Shown here: positions 9,273 to 18,593 of the stretch, piece after piece
Position numbering within the stretch: position 1 is the stretch's first letter
Layout of the letters: the number at the start of each line of letters is the position of its first letter
Origin: JBLMYQ01 sp050260055
Lineage (GTDB): Bacteria; Bacillota; Clostridia; Acetivibrionales; UBA4821
Direction: 5' to 3'
Length of the DNA stretch: 64,000 nucleotides
Assembly (NCBI GenBank): GCA_050260055.1
Contig: JBLNBO010000033.1
Coordinates: 124,001 to 188,000 of the forward strand
Position numbers and translations under genes: made by a program
Notes under the pieces: generated by a model
Told to the model about the DNA's origin: nothing
The model's database searches: none
The model's input: only the letters and a program-made list of their open reading frames with translations

Positions 9273-10889
9273 TTACTTATAACGCTTTGATTGCTCTAAA
9301 AGATTTGAATATTCAGCTTCAAGCTGCTCCTTATCACAATTAGGCAGAGACATCTTTGATATGATTTCTGTCAACCTCATTTCTAATAGTGATTTTTGCA
9401 TCTTTTTATCATCAGAATCTTTACCCTGCTTTTCATTAAATGCCCTCAAATCGCCTTCAAACTCTTGTATATTTCTGTTTTCAATTACAAGAAGTCTATC
9501 TGCAACAGCATCTGCAAAAGCTTTATCATGGGATACAAACAAAACTGTCCCTTCATATTCACAAAGCATATTCTGCAAAGCTTCGATTGAAGTAATGTCA
9601 AGGTAATTTGTAGGCTCATCAAGCAGTAAAACATTAGCATTTGAAACAAACAGTTTGGCAAAAGATACTTTAATTTTCTCGCCGCCGCTTAATACATTAA
9701 TCTTTTTATGAACATTATCACCAGGAATAAGCAGTCTTGCCAGAATTGTTCGAGCTGCTGCCTCGGTTTGAATACTTTCATTCATTACATTTTCCAAAAC
9801 GGTTTTATTATAATCTAAATTCTCAAAACCTTGGCAAAAATATCCTAAAACGGCTTTAGGGACAATGTATATCTGTTTATCCCTATTGTTAATGAGATTC
9901 AAAAGTGTAGTTTTTCCTGTTCCATTATCTCCTATAACTGCAGTCTTTAAGCCATTATAGACTTTGAAACCTGTATTATTAAAAATCTTATTACTGCCAT
10001 AACTAAAACTTAGATTATCACTAGATATTATAATTTTATTTTCCGGCGGTTTTGTCAGTGAAAAATCCAATTTGATTTGAGGTGCTATTCTTGGTTTCTC
10101 TTTTGCTTCAAGTTTCTCAAGCCGTGTTTTGATACTGTTTGCTAAACTATCAATCTTTTCTTGTTTTTCATGTGCTTTACGCTTATGCAAACGAGCTTCA
10201 GAATTTCCCATTCTTCTTGGAGCCTTTTTCATTGATTTTGACCTACCCTGTCTATCTTTTACTGCATCCTCCAACCTCGCTCTGGTACTTATATATTCTT
10301 CGTATTCAAACCATTCGCGCTGAGTTTCCAAATATTTTTGTTCCTGATACGATGAAAAATTGCCCTCATATAATGAAACCTTGCCATCTTTTATTTCAAT
10401 AATTTTATTGCACAATTCATTCAACAAATCTCTATCATGGCTGATTAGAAGCAGTGATTCAGCTTGTTTTAGCTTTTGCTTTAAAATTTGGATTCCATTA
10501 TAATCTAGATTTGATGTAGGTTCATCTGCAAAAATTAAAACACAATCTTTGCTGATTGCATCAGCAATTTTCAGCCTTGTATTTTCTCCGCCGCTAACTA
10601 CACCACAATTAATCTTATCTTGAACACCGAATTCTTTAAGGACTTTCGCCTCAGCATTTATCTCTTTGTCTGAGAATTGCTTGATATAAGCGATATCGCA
10701 ATATCTTTTAACTTTGCCCGCATCTGCTTCAACCTCCCCTGTTAGAATATTTAACAGGGTAGTCTTTCCTGCGCCGTTTTGCCCGACAATCCCTATCTTA
10801 TTTCCGCTTTGCATTTTAAAGCTGTCCACAGAAATAACCAATCTATCGCCATAGTACTTTTTAATATTTGAAGCTTCTAAAATAAGCAT
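9273..10889 (-). CDS. ABC-F family ribosomal-protection type ATPase
   Basis: 538 residues with two ABC ATPase domains and no membrane segments. Domain 1: Walker A GQNGAGKTT near 36, signature VSGGENTR near 98, Walker B IFADEPTSNLD. Domain 2: Walker A GDNGTGKTT near 318, signature LSGGEKIKV, Walker B LLLDEPTNYLD. The interdomain linker (about 190-270) is strongly basic and helical, as in ABC-F proteins that enter the ribosomal E site. Homologues (Vga, Lsa, CplR group) displace lincosamide, streptogramin A and pleuromutilin antibiotics; which drugs, if any, apply here is not deducible. AGAGGGGAG precedes the ATG. The 250-bp leader looks like an attenuator. Confidence 0.88.
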   Translation of the reverse strand: MLILEASNIKKYYGDRLVISVDSFKMQSGNKIGIVGQNGAGKTTLLNILTGEVEADAGKVKRYCDIAYIKQFSDKEINAEAKVLKEFGVQDKINCGVVSGGENTRLKIADAISKDCVLIFADEPTSNLDYNGIQILKQKLKQAESLLLISHDRDLLNELCNKIIEIKDGKVSLYEGNFSSYQEQKYLETQREWFEYEEYISTRARLEDAVKDRQGRSKSMKKAPRRMGNSEARLHKRKAHEKQEKIDSLANSIKTRLEKLEAKEKPRIAPQIKLDFSLTKPPENKIIISSDNLSFSYGSNKIFNNTGFKVYNGLKTAVIGDNGTGKTTLLNLINNRDKQIYIVPKAVLGYFCQGFENLDYNKTVLENVMNESIQTEAAARTILARLLIPGDNVHKKINVLSGGEKIKVSFAKLFVSNANVLLLDEPTNYLDITSIEALQNMLCEYEGTVLFVSHDKAFADAVADRLLVIENRNIQEFEGDLRAFNEKQGKDSDDKKMQKSLLEMRLTEIISKMSLPNCDKEQLEAEYSNLLEQSKRYK

Positions 10890-10971
10890 AAAAAAATCTC
10901 CCCTCTAAACTGCCGGAAAGATAAATAAATACAAATATACCTATGTATAAATATTATTTGTTTTATTTAAA

Positions 10972-11040
10972 CTAATCCAGCATCAATAAAAGCGTTTCTC
11001 ACGCTAATACTAAATCTTTATTGATTAAGAGCTGAATTAG
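10972..11040 (-). promoter_or_regulatory. Attenuator-like leader hairpin upstream of the ABC-F gene
   Basis: In the minus-strand transcript two structures compete. A long imperfect stem pairs 11040-11017 with 10990-10972 (CTAATTCAGC with GCTGGATTAG, and ATCAATAAA with TTTATTGAT). A short stem AGCGT-GAGAA-ACGCT (11005-10991), followed by TTTTATT, resembles a weak intrinsic terminator. A four-codon frame overlaps the 5' arm of the long stem. Confidence 0.45.
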
Positions 11041-11051
11041 CCAATTCTCAT
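11037..11051 (-). CDS. Possible four-codon leader peptide (MRIG)
   Basis: ATG AGA ATT GGC TAA with AAGG ten bases upstream. It ends inside the 5' arm of the leader hairpin of the ABC-F gene, where a stalled ribosome would block pairing. Very short, so support rests on position only. Confidence 0.25.
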   Translation of the reverse strand: MRIG

Positions 11052-11154
11052 TTACTGAATACCTTGACCTTCCTAAAAATTAATATAATTTTATTTTAAT
11101 TGCTTAATAATAAAAAATCAATCATAAAAATCTTTATTGAGTTAGAGTTCGTGC

Positions 11155-12096
11155 TTATTGTGATACTTGCATTAACTCTTCCAATATATCTTCTTCCTTT
11201 GATTCTGTATCAGCAAAGGGCATAACTATACTTATTGCTTTAGGTATAATCTGCATATGGATATTACCCATTTTTCTAATTTCTCCATCAATATTAACAG
11301 TAATTGGATCTTTGCTCCATATCTTTACCTGCTGCGCCTTATACACTTCAACTTCCTTTACCTCTTCATGAGTACCTTTAAATAACTTTGGCAGCACCTT
11401 AAGGATTCTAATCAATCTCATATCATTTACTAGATATATATCAAACTGGCCGTCCTTTACATTTGCTTTTGGTGCAATTTTTATTCCGCCGCCATAATAT
11501 TTACCGTTTGCAACCGCCATTAATAATATTCTCTTGTTTAAAATAATTTTTTTATCTATTACTACTTTTAACGGATTAATCTTAAAACTTGCCAGTGTTT
11601 TAAAAATGCCAAGTATATATGCGAATTCTCCCTTTATGAATCTGCATTTTTTTATCTGGTTGGCATTTGACGCTACCTCGGCATCCAATCCAACCGATGC
11701 AATATTCAAGAAATATTTATCTTCAACCTTGGACAAATCAACCAATCGGCTTTCCGCCGTAAGTAATCTTGATAGCAGTTCTTTTTCATCATATTTTGAA
11801 GGATAAATAGTTCTTGCAAAATCATTCCCGCTTCCTGCAGGGATGATTGCCAATGAACTTTTTGTTTCTGCCATGCCGTTTAACACTTCATTTACAGTAC
11901 CATCACCGCCTACAGCATATACCCTATAATCTTGCTTGGATGTATATTGCTTAGCCAGTTCAGTGGCATGCCCCTCCCGTTGAGTAATCTCAATTATATA
12001 ATCTTCCTTGTTTCCCAAAAGAGTTTTTATCTTTTCTACATATTCTAGGGTTCTCCCATTGCCCGCAACAGGATTGATTATAAATAAGTGTTTCAT
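11155..12096 (-). CDS. Diacylglycerol kinase-family lipid kinase (YegS/BmrU type)
   Basis: 313 residues. The catalytic domain shows the nucleotide-binding GGDGTVNEVLNG near 62 and IPAGSGNDFAR near 86, both hallmarks of the DAGK catalytic family; the C-terminal half is the beta-rich second lobe with IxxNGxxYGGGI near 195. It would phosphorylate a diacylglycerol or related lipid at the cytoplasmic membrane. The ATG at 12096 is preferred because the GGGGGAG sequence lies between it and the earlier ATG at 12114, which has no ribosome-binding site. Confidence 0.87.
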   Translation of the reverse strand: MKHLFIINPVAGNGRTLEYVEKIKTLLGNKEDYIIEITQREGHATELAKQYTSKQDYRVYAVGGDGTVNEVLNGMAETKSSLAIIPAGSGNDFARTIYPSKYDEKELLSRLLTAESRLVDLSKVEDKYFLNIASVGLDAEVASNANQIKKCRFIKGEFAYILGIFKTLASFKINPLKVVIDKKIILNKRILLMAVANGKYYGGGIKIAPKANVKDGQFDIYLVNDMRLIRILKVLPKLFKGTHEEVKEVEVYKAQQVKIWSKDPITVNIDGEIRKMGNIHMQIIPKAISIVMPFADTESKEEDILEELMQVSQ

Positions 12097-12201
12097 AACT
12101 CCCCCTGAAATCATTTAATAATCAAGTTTTATATCCTCTTTACAATTCTATTCGCATTTCTGAATATTAGTATAAAATTCTCAAGCAAATAAGCAAAATA
12201 A

Positions 12202-12236
12202 ATAGGCTATTCTGTCATTAAAAGACGAATAACCTA
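12202..12236. terminator. Bidirectional hairpin terminator downstream of mscL
   Basis: Arms ATAGGcTATTCtGTC and GACGAATAaCCTAT enclose a 7-base loop. Located in the gap between the lipid kinase start and the mscL stop. Confidence 0.6.
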
Positions 12237-12339
12237 TAATTATTATAACAAGCCACATAAATATTTCAAGCCTATCAAATTTTAGTTTAATGGCACTATA
12301 CGCATCTGCTCTTATTGATTGTAAGCATGAAAATACTTA

Positions 12340-12777
12340 TTATTCAAGCTCAGATGTGCAGTGCGGGCATCTGCTTGCATCAATATGGATTTCGCTGAAG
12401 CAATACTTGCACTCTTTAATCTTTGCAGGTTCAGGCTCCTGTTCCTTCTTTTTCGAAAAACGGTTTATTTGTCTTATAACTATGAATATTGAAAAAGCTA
12501 CAATTAGAAAATCAAGAATATTGTTTAAAAACAAACCATAATTCAATGTAGCTACGCCTGCTTTTTTAGCATCCGCTAATGTTTTGAAATTTCCGTTTCC
12601 AAGGGCAATAAATAAATTTGTAAAGTCAAGTTTACCAAGAAGCAAACCAATTAACGGCGTAATAACATCACTAACTAATGAAGAAACAATTTTGCCGAAT
12701 GCGCCGCCAATAATTACACCAACTGCTAAATCAATAACATTTCCCTTCATTGCAAACTCTTTAAATTCTTTCCACAT
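12340..12777 (-). CDS. mscL: Large-conductance mechanosensitive channel with C-terminal zinc ribbon
   Basis: 145 residues. The N-terminal amphipathic helix and first membrane segment (KEFAMKGNVIDLAVGVIIGGAFGKIV) and the second segment near 82-104 are typical of MscL, the pentameric tension-gated safety valve against hypo-osmotic shock. Beyond the usual cytoplasmic helix the protein carries a CKYC...CPHC zinc ribbon (about 122-140). That tail is an addition to the minimal MscL and may bind metal. AAAAAGGGG lies just before the ATG. Confidence 0.95.
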   Translation of the reverse strand: MWKEFKEFAMKGNVIDLAVGVIIGGAFGKIVSSLVSDVITPLIGLLLGKLDFTNLFIALGNGNFKTLADAKKAGVATLNYGLFLNNILDFLIVAFSIFIVIRQINRFSKKKEQEPEPAKIKECKYCFSEIHIDASRCPHCTSELE

Positions 12778-12942
12778 TTTATAACCCCTTTTTCAACATT
12801 ATTTTACGTTTCTATTATATTAATCGAAAAAATAGTCGTCAATACATTCCCAATTTCCCTTGTTATTATCGATTATCTAAGCATAATCCCGGCTATTTTT
12901 GCCAATAATATTACCATGATTTTGTAAATGGGAGTAATGCTT

Positions 12943-14526
12943 ATGAGATTCAGAAAAACCGGCTCCGGAAAGCCCCCTTCCAAAGTCAAAGTTTCTGAGA
13001 GCATATATATAAGTAAAAACTTAAATGAAACCATTTCCTATATAAAAAGTGAGCTTGGTGACCCAAGTGACCTCTGCATTAGCATTTCTAAATTAGGCAG
13101 CAATAAAGATTTAAGCTATGCAAGTATATATATTCAAAACCTTGTAGATATAAGCAGAATTAATACTCTGTCCATTGAAATATCTCAAATAGCTTTATCT
13201 TATGACAAGTTAAAGAGTATAACTTCAGACGGCTATTTTAATATAGTAAAAAATAACCTTTCAAGCTTTAGGAAGTCGCAAGAAGGCTCTGATTATGAGA
13301 CACTTATAAATTTTCTGTTATCTGGTGGAACAATACTTTTATTGGAAGGCTGTAGTAAATTTTTATCTATATATACAGGCGCAACTGAGGGCAGATCTGT
13401 TCAGGAGCCTACCTCTCAAACGGTTATTAAAGGACCCAAAGAAGGGTTTACCGAGAGAATAGATATTAATATTGCATTACTTAGGAAAAGGATTAAAAAT
13501 AAGGATTTAAGAATTGAAGAACTATCCCTTGGTACTATGACAAATACCAAAATTGTTGTGATGTATATTGATAAAATTGCAAAAAAGGAAATTATTGATG
13601 AAATAAAAAAACGTCTTAGCAGAATAGTAATTGATAATCTATCAGGAAGCAGTTATATTGAAGAGTTAATAAAAGATGACAGGTATACCATTTTCCCGAC
13701 TTTCTTTAATTCTGAAAGACCTGATGCAATTGCTTCACAGCTAATTGAGGGACGAGTTGCAATAGTATTGGATGGTACCCCTTTCGCCATCACTGCTCCT
13801 GCTGTCATGGCAGAATTTTTCCAATCAAGTGAAGATTATTACCACAAATTTTGGGTAGCATCCTTCATTAGATTAATTAGATACCTTTCTTTTTTCTTTG
13901 CACTTTTGGTTCCAGCCATATACATTGCATTAATAACCTTCAATCAGGAAGTAATCCCAACCGCCTTATTAATCAGCATTGCTGCACAGCGTGAAGGGCT
14001 TCCTTTCCCGGCTTTTTTAGAAGCAATGCTAATGGAAATAACCTTTGAAATAATCAGGGAGGCCGGACTAAGAATGCCTCGTGCTATCGGACCAACAATT
14101 TCGATAGTTGGCGGTTTGGTTTTAGGGCAAGCAGCAGTCGAGGCAGGAATAGTATCTTCAGTACTGGTGGTACTGGTTGCAATCACTGCCGTATCAAGCT
14201 TCGCTATTTCGAATTATGCTATGTCTAATGCAGTAAGGGTATTAAGATTCGGCTTGATGGTTCTTGCTGGCTTAATGGGACTGTATGGCGTTTTTATGGG
14301 CATGATTATTATAACCCTTCACCTATGCAAATTAAAATCAATCGGTGTTCCTTACCTGACACCTTTTGCACCTCATATAAAAGGCGGCTATAAAGATACC
14401 ATTATTCGTTCACCTTTATGGGCTAATAAACTAAAACCTGTTGGGATTAGCGATGATAATACACCAAGAGTAGATGATGAAAATACAGTTAAGAATAACC
14501 AAAAAGAAAAACCGGAGTTCAGGTGA
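12943..14526 (+). CDS. Spore germinant receptor A subunit (GerA family)
   Basis: 527 residues. The N-terminal 270 residues are hydrophilic and contain the GerAA-type signature TESPTSQ-like region (EGRSVQEPTSQTVIKGPKEGFTE split near 145-170) followed by RxDINIALLRKRIKNKDL. The C-terminal half has about five membrane segments. With the C and B genes it forms the inner-membrane receptor that senses small-molecule germinants in dormant spores. The third in-frame ATG is chosen because GGGAG lies eight bases before it. First gene of a four-gene operon; expression in the forespore is expected, but I could not define a convincing sigma-G promoter. Confidence 0.93.
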   Translation: MRFRKTGSGKPPSKVKVSESIYISKNLNETISYIKSELGDPSDLCISISKLGSNKDLSYASIYIQNLVDISRINTLSIEISQIALSYDKLKSITSDGYFNIVKNNLSSFRKSQEGSDYETLINFLLSGGTILLLEGCSKFLSIYTGATEGRSVQEPTSQTVIKGPKEGFTERIDINIALLRKRIKNKDLRIEELSLGTMTNTKIVVMYIDKIAKKEIIDEIKKRLSRIVIDNLSGSSYIEELIKDDRYTIFPTFFNSERPDAIASQLIEGRVAIVLDGTPFAITAPAVMAEFFQSSEDYYHKFWVASFIRLIRYLSFFFALLVPAIYIALITFNQEVIPTALLISIAAQREGLPFPAFLEAMLMEITFEIIREAGLRMPRAIGPTISIVGGLVLGQAAVEAGIVSSVLVVLVAITAVSSFAISNYAMSNAVRVLRFGLMVLAGLMGLYGVFMGMIIITLHLCKLKSIGVPYLTPFAPHIKGGYKDTIIRSPLWANKLKPVGISDDNTPRVDDENTVKNNQKEKPEFR

Positions 14527-14531
14527 TATAT

Positions 14532-15728
14532 ATGAAAAGAAAAAAGTTCTTATTCTTTCTAATAATGCTATCTAATCTAATTTTAAGCGGCTGCTGGGAC
14601 AGTAGGGAAATTAACCGCCTTGCAATAACCATTGGTATGGGAATAGATAAAACTGACAATGGTTATATACTTTCCCAGCAAATACTAAACCCAAGATCTA
14701 TATTCGGAAAAAGGCCTACAACCGAGTCTCCAATAGTAGTATATTCAGAAGAAGGAAAAGACTTATTCGAGTTAAAAAGAAAAATAACTACACATTCTCC
14801 CAGAAAAATATTTAACTCTCATCTTAGAATAGTTGTTTTGGGCGAGGCTGCTGCCACAGCGGGAATAGAAGATATACTGGATTTCCTTCTTCGCGGCCAT
14901 GAATATAGAACTGACTATTATTTTGCTATTGCAAAAGGGAATACTGCGAAAAATATATTAAGCACTTTAACGCCATTAGAAACAATCCCTGGAATCGAGC
15001 TTTTTAATTCCCTTACAGTAGCAGAGAATGTTTGGGCCCCTGTGAAAACCATGAAGATTATCGAACTATCCAATTCCATCATCTCTGAAGGTATAAATCC
15101 GGTAATAACCGGACTTGAAATTACAAGCGGTAATGGCAATCCGAATTCAATTGAATCATTAAAGTTAAGTGAACAAACAGACAGACTAAAGTTTACTTCA
15201 TTAGGAGCATTTAAGAAGGATAAACTGGTCGGCTGGTTAAGCGAAGACCAAAGCAAAGGATACAACTATATAGTTGGAAATGTAAAAAATACTGTTGGAT
15301 ATGTAGAATACCAAAAACAAAACAAAGTAACCTTTGAAGTTACTAACGCAGAATCCAAAATCAAAGCCAGCCTCCTAAATGACAAACCGGTTATAAATGT
15401 TGATATTAAAATTGAAACTGATGTTGGAGTATCAACAGGCGATTTGGATGTTTCTAAGGAGGAAAATATTGATAAGTTAAGCAAAATAATAGAATCCCGA
15501 ATAACCAACTTTTGTTATTCCTCTATAGATAAAACAAAAAATGATTTTAAAACAGATATTTTCGGTTTTGGCGAAGCAATACACAGGAGCTATCCAAACT
15601 TATGGGAACAAATCAAAGGTGATTGGGATAATAAGTTTGTCAATCTTCCGGTAAATATCACCGTTAAAGCAAAAATAAACAAATTAGGGCAGATTACCAA
15701 GCCATTAATTACGAAAGGGAATGAATAA
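14532..15728 (+). CDS. Spore germinant receptor C subunit, lipoprotein (Ger(x)C family)
   Basis: 398 residues. Signal peptide ending in a lipobox LSGCWDSREINR (cysteine about residue 21), the hallmark opening of GerAC-type lipoproteins; the rest matches the family length and includes the typical SHLRIVVLGE-like segment (NSHLRIVVLGEAAA near 95). It would be lipid-anchored on the outer face of the inner spore membrane. The start at 14532 uses AGGTGA five bases upstream and lies six bases past the gerA stop. Confidence 0.92.
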   Translation: MKRKKFLFFLIMLSNLILSGCWDSREINRLAITIGMGIDKTDNGYILSQQILNPRSIFGKRPTTESPIVVYSEEGKDLFELKRKITTHSPRKIFNSHLRIVVLGEAAATAGIEDILDFLLRGHEYRTDYYFAIAKGNTAKNILSTLTPLETIPGIELFNSLTVAENVWAPVKTMKIIELSNSIISEGINPVITGLEITSGNGNPNSIESLKLSEQTDRLKFTSLGAFKKDKLVGWLSEDQSKGYNYIVGNVKNTVGYVEYQKQNKVTFEVTNAESKIKASLLNDKPVINVDIKIETDVGVSTGDLDVSKEENIDKLSKIIESRITNFCYSSIDKTKNDFKTDIFGFGEAIHRSYPNLWEQIKGDWDNKFVNLPVNITVKAKINKLGQITKPLITKGNE

Positions 15729-15969
15729 ATTGAAACTCGCATGTTTTCTTATAATACTAATATTCAGTTCTATTTTATGTTTTATAGAAATACCAAAAAT
15801 GTTAAATGAGAAATTATATAGAGAATTATGGAGTTTTTCAATAATACTTGTTCTGGGAATAACCTTGAGTATATTAAAATGCCTTGATGTTGAAATAACA
15901 AACCCATCCGACTGGATAGCATGGGTATATTCACCGGTTTCCGATTTTTTAAGACAGGTTTTGCAATAA
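15721..15969 (+). CDS. Small two-transmembrane protein of the ger operon (GerD-subunit-like)
   Basis: 82 residues with two hydrophobic segments (about 5-24 and 38-55) and a polar C-terminus. It overlaps the end of the C-subunit gene by 8 bp and precedes the B-subunit gene by 24 bp, so it is translationally coupled and part of the operon. Two-transmembrane 'D' proteins of about 75 residues are known to accompany some Bacillus germinant receptor operons and modulate them; homology to those is inferred from size, topology and position, not sequence. Confidence 0.7.
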   Translation: MNKLKLACFLIILIFSSILCFIEIPKMLNEKLYRELWSFSIILVLGITLSILKCLDVEITNPSDWIAWVYSPVSDFLRQVLQ

Positions 15970-15992
15970 ATGTTTGAAAGGCTGAATTATAA

Positions 15993-17087
15993 ATGAACAA
16001 AATAAAAATATCAGATTATCAATTAATGATTTTTACTTCTGGCTTCGTATTTGGCACCTCGCCGCTTATACTTGCCTCAAGTATTGCAGAGTATGCCAAG
16101 CAGGATGCATGGATTTCGGTAATTGCTGCGGCACTTATTGGATTATTGTTTGTTTGGCTTAATAGCTTCCTAGGCGGATTATATCCTGATAAAACTTATA
16201 TAGAAATCATCCAGCTGTTGTTTGGAAGATGGATAGGTGGCTTTTTTTCTCTCAACCTTATTCTATTGTCTGTTATTGCAGCTGCTCAGGTTACATGGTA
16301 TGTGGGAGATTTCTTTAAAACCCAATACTTAACAGGCACTCCTTTTTATGCAATAAATATATTATTTTTTATCGGCATAATCATCGCACTGCTTTATGGA
16401 GTAGAAACTACATTTAGAGCAGTTGAAGTATTCTTTGCTTTTGCTTTCCCTCTATATATGATATCTATGATTCTAGTACTTCCCAATGCACATATAGAAA
16501 ACCTCTTTCCCATAATGGAAAAAGGAATATATCCTATATTGAACGGCACACTACCCCTATTGAGCATTGATATCTGGCCCCTGATACTTTTAAATATGGT
16601 TTATCCGGTAAATGTAAATGATGTAAAAAAAGCTAAAAAGGCAATCTTCAAAGGATATTTTTTAGGCATCTTTACAGTATTTGTATCAGTATTTGTCTGT
16701 ATTTTGATTTTGGGAGGCAATATTACTGCAGCTGCACGTTTTCCGGTATTCCTCGCTACAAAAGAAATAAATATAGGTATGATACTTACAAGGCTTGAAG
16801 CTATAATAGCATTTGTCTGGCTAATCACGAATTTTATCAGTGTATTCACATATTCCTATGCAGGAACAATTGGATTGTCACAATTATTAAAGCTTAAGGA
16901 TTATCGAAAAATTGTTCTTCCATTAGGGTTAGTCATAGCCGTTTTTTCCGGTTTTGCATATACTAATGTCCCTTATGAACTCAGCTGGGATACATATGTC
17001 TGGCCGCCATATATTTTAACTTTTGGAGTTCTTCCACCTGTAATACTACTGATAATCACGGGAATAAGAAAGCTGCTGGCAAAGTGA
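15993..17087 (+). CDS. Spore germinant receptor B subunit (GerAB-type permease)
   Basis: 364 residues with ten predicted membrane segments, the size and topology of GerAB proteins of the APC amino-acid/polyamine transporter superfamily. Typical features are the N-terminal IxxxQLxxFxxGFVFG-like opening and a YPDKTYIEIIQxxFG segment near 68-82. It is thought to bind the germinant, often an amino acid; the ligand here is unknown. GAAAGG lies upstream of the ATG. Confidence 0.92.
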   Translation: MNKIKISDYQLMIFTSGFVFGTSPLILASSIAEYAKQDAWISVIAAALIGLLFVWLNSFLGGLYPDKTYIEIIQLLFGRWIGGFFSLNLILLSVIAAAQVTWYVGDFFKTQYLTGTPFYAINILFFIGIIIALLYGVETTFRAVEVFFAFAFPLYMISMILVLPNAHIENLFPIMEKGIYPILNGTLPLLSIDIWPLILLNMVYPVNVNDVKKAKKAIFKGYFLGIFTVFVSVFVCILILGGNITAAARFPVFLATKEINIGMILTRLEAIIAFVWLITNFISVFTYSYAGTIGLSQLLKLKDYRKIVLPLGLVIAVFSGFAYTNVPYELSWDTYVWPPYILTFGVLPPVILLIITGIRKLLAK

Positions 17088-17163
17088 TAGGTACTGTTGT
17101 ATTGCCAATATCCAAATAATAATTTAAGATATTTGTAATAAGATTAACTTTAAAGGAGTACCT

Positions 17164-18588
17164 ATGTCGAATTTTAAGATTGTTATAATTGTTTTGTTAG
17201 TACTTATTACAGTTTGCTCATTATATGGCCTATATAAGCCTCTTCCGAAAGGGATTTCTTATGAGGGTAAAATACATAAGATACAAAATATTAAATTCCT
17301 TCATGATTTAACATATATAAAAGACGGAAAACTTTTACACGAACAGGAAATCTTTAACACAGCATATAGAATTATTGAACAGGCTGATAAATTCATTATC
17401 ATCGATATGTTTTTGTTTAATTCCGACTATGACAAAAAAGATATAAGTGATTACCCAAAGCTTCCATTAGAACTTACTCAAAAGCTAATTGAAAAGAAGA
17501 AAAGCAAACCTGATATCAAAATATTTTTTATCACTGATAAAATTAATACCGGATATGGTTCATACCAATCCAAATATTTAGAAGAGCTAAAAAGAAATAA
17601 TATTGAAGTGGTTATTACTGATTTATCAGCAATAAGGGATTCAAATCCCATCTATTCGGGCTTTTGGCGTGGAATCTTCCAGTGGTTTAATATCCCGGGT
17701 AAAGGCTGGCTCCCCAACCCATTTGCATCAGAAGCTCCAAAGTTTAAGCTTTATTCCTATTTGGATTTGTTAAACTTTAAAGCAAACCATAGAAAGATTG
17801 TATGCAGTGAAAATGAAGCTTTGATAAGCTCCGGAAATCCTCATGAGCCCAGCGGTTTTCACTCTAATATTGCATTTGCAGTAAAAGGGGAAATCATTAA
17901 TGATATAGTTGAATCTGAAAAGGCTGTTGTCAGTTTCTCCGGAAAAAATATGGAAGTTGATAGAATAAAATCGGAATATCAAGAAAATGATAAAAATATT
18001 GAAGGAATGCTTGTTACCGAAGGTAAAATAAAAGACCAATTACTCAATGAAATCAGAAACTCAACTTCTGATGATAGTATCCTTATTGGGGTTTTCTATC
18101 TTGGCGATAGGGATATTGTTCGCGAGCTTATATCTGCGGCAGTAAAACGCGGCACCCAGATAAAAATAATTTTAGACAAAAATTTAGATGCTTTCGGAAG
18201 AAAAAAGATTGGTATCCCAAATACCGAAGTTGCAAATGAGCTTTTATCCAAAAGCAATAATAAAATTCAGATTAGATGGTACAATACCCATGGAGAACAG
18301 TACCATTCAAAAATGGCTATCTTTGCTAGGAAGACAAAAACTGTAGTTATTGGCGGTTCGGCAAACTTTACTAGAAGAAACCTCTGTGATTATAATTTAG
18401 AAACCGACTTAAAAATCACTACCCCAGCTGACTCTGATTTTTCAAAAGATGCCTTATCATATTTTGATAGAATGTGGAATAATAAAAACGGCAGCTACAC
18501 AATACGATATGATGAATATAAAAATTCTTCGACATTTAAGACTATTCTTTATAGAATACAAGAAGGGGCCGGCCTTTCGAGTTTTTAA
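17164..18588 (+). CDS. Phospholipase D-like / cardiolipin synthase-like protein
   Basis: 474 residues with an N-terminal membrane anchor (about 5-22). Two PLD half-sites are present: NHRKIV near 205 followed by SSGN, and QYHSKMAIF near 378 followed by GGSANFTRRN. The HxK pairs form the catalytic centre of the superfamily. It may synthesise or remodel phospholipid headgroups at the membrane. It lies 76 bp behind gerB with no clear terminator between, so it may be an extra cistron of the germination operon. AAAGGAGTACCT precedes the ATG. Its stop is only five bases from the convergent mntP stop. Confidence 0.85.
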   Translation: MSNFKIVIIVLLVLITVCSLYGLYKPLPKGISYEGKIHKIQNIKFLHDLTYIKDGKLLHEQEIFNTAYRIIEQADKFIIIDMFLFNSDYDKKDISDYPKLPLELTQKLIEKKKSKPDIKIFFITDKINTGYGSYQSKYLEELKRNNIEVVITDLSAIRDSNPIYSGFWRGIFQWFNIPGKGWLPNPFASEAPKFKLYSYLDLLNFKANHRKIVCSENEALISSGNPHEPSGFHSNIAFAVKGEIINDIVESEKAVVSFSGKNMEVDRIKSEYQENDKNIEGMLVTEGKIKDQLLNEIRNSTSDDSILIGVFYLGDRDIVRELISAAVKRGTQIKIILDKNLDAFGRKKIGIPNTEVANELLSKSNNKIQIRWYNTHGEQYHSKMAIFARKTKTVVIGGSANFTRRNLCDYNLETDLKITTPADSDFSKDALSYFDRMWNNKNGSYTIRYDEYKNSSTFKTILYRIQEGAGLSSF

Positions 18589-18593
18589 CATCA

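Noticed and set aside
12785..12942. Sigma-G promoter before the germination operon
   Set aside because: Candidate GCATAA/CAATAAT elements are too weak to call.
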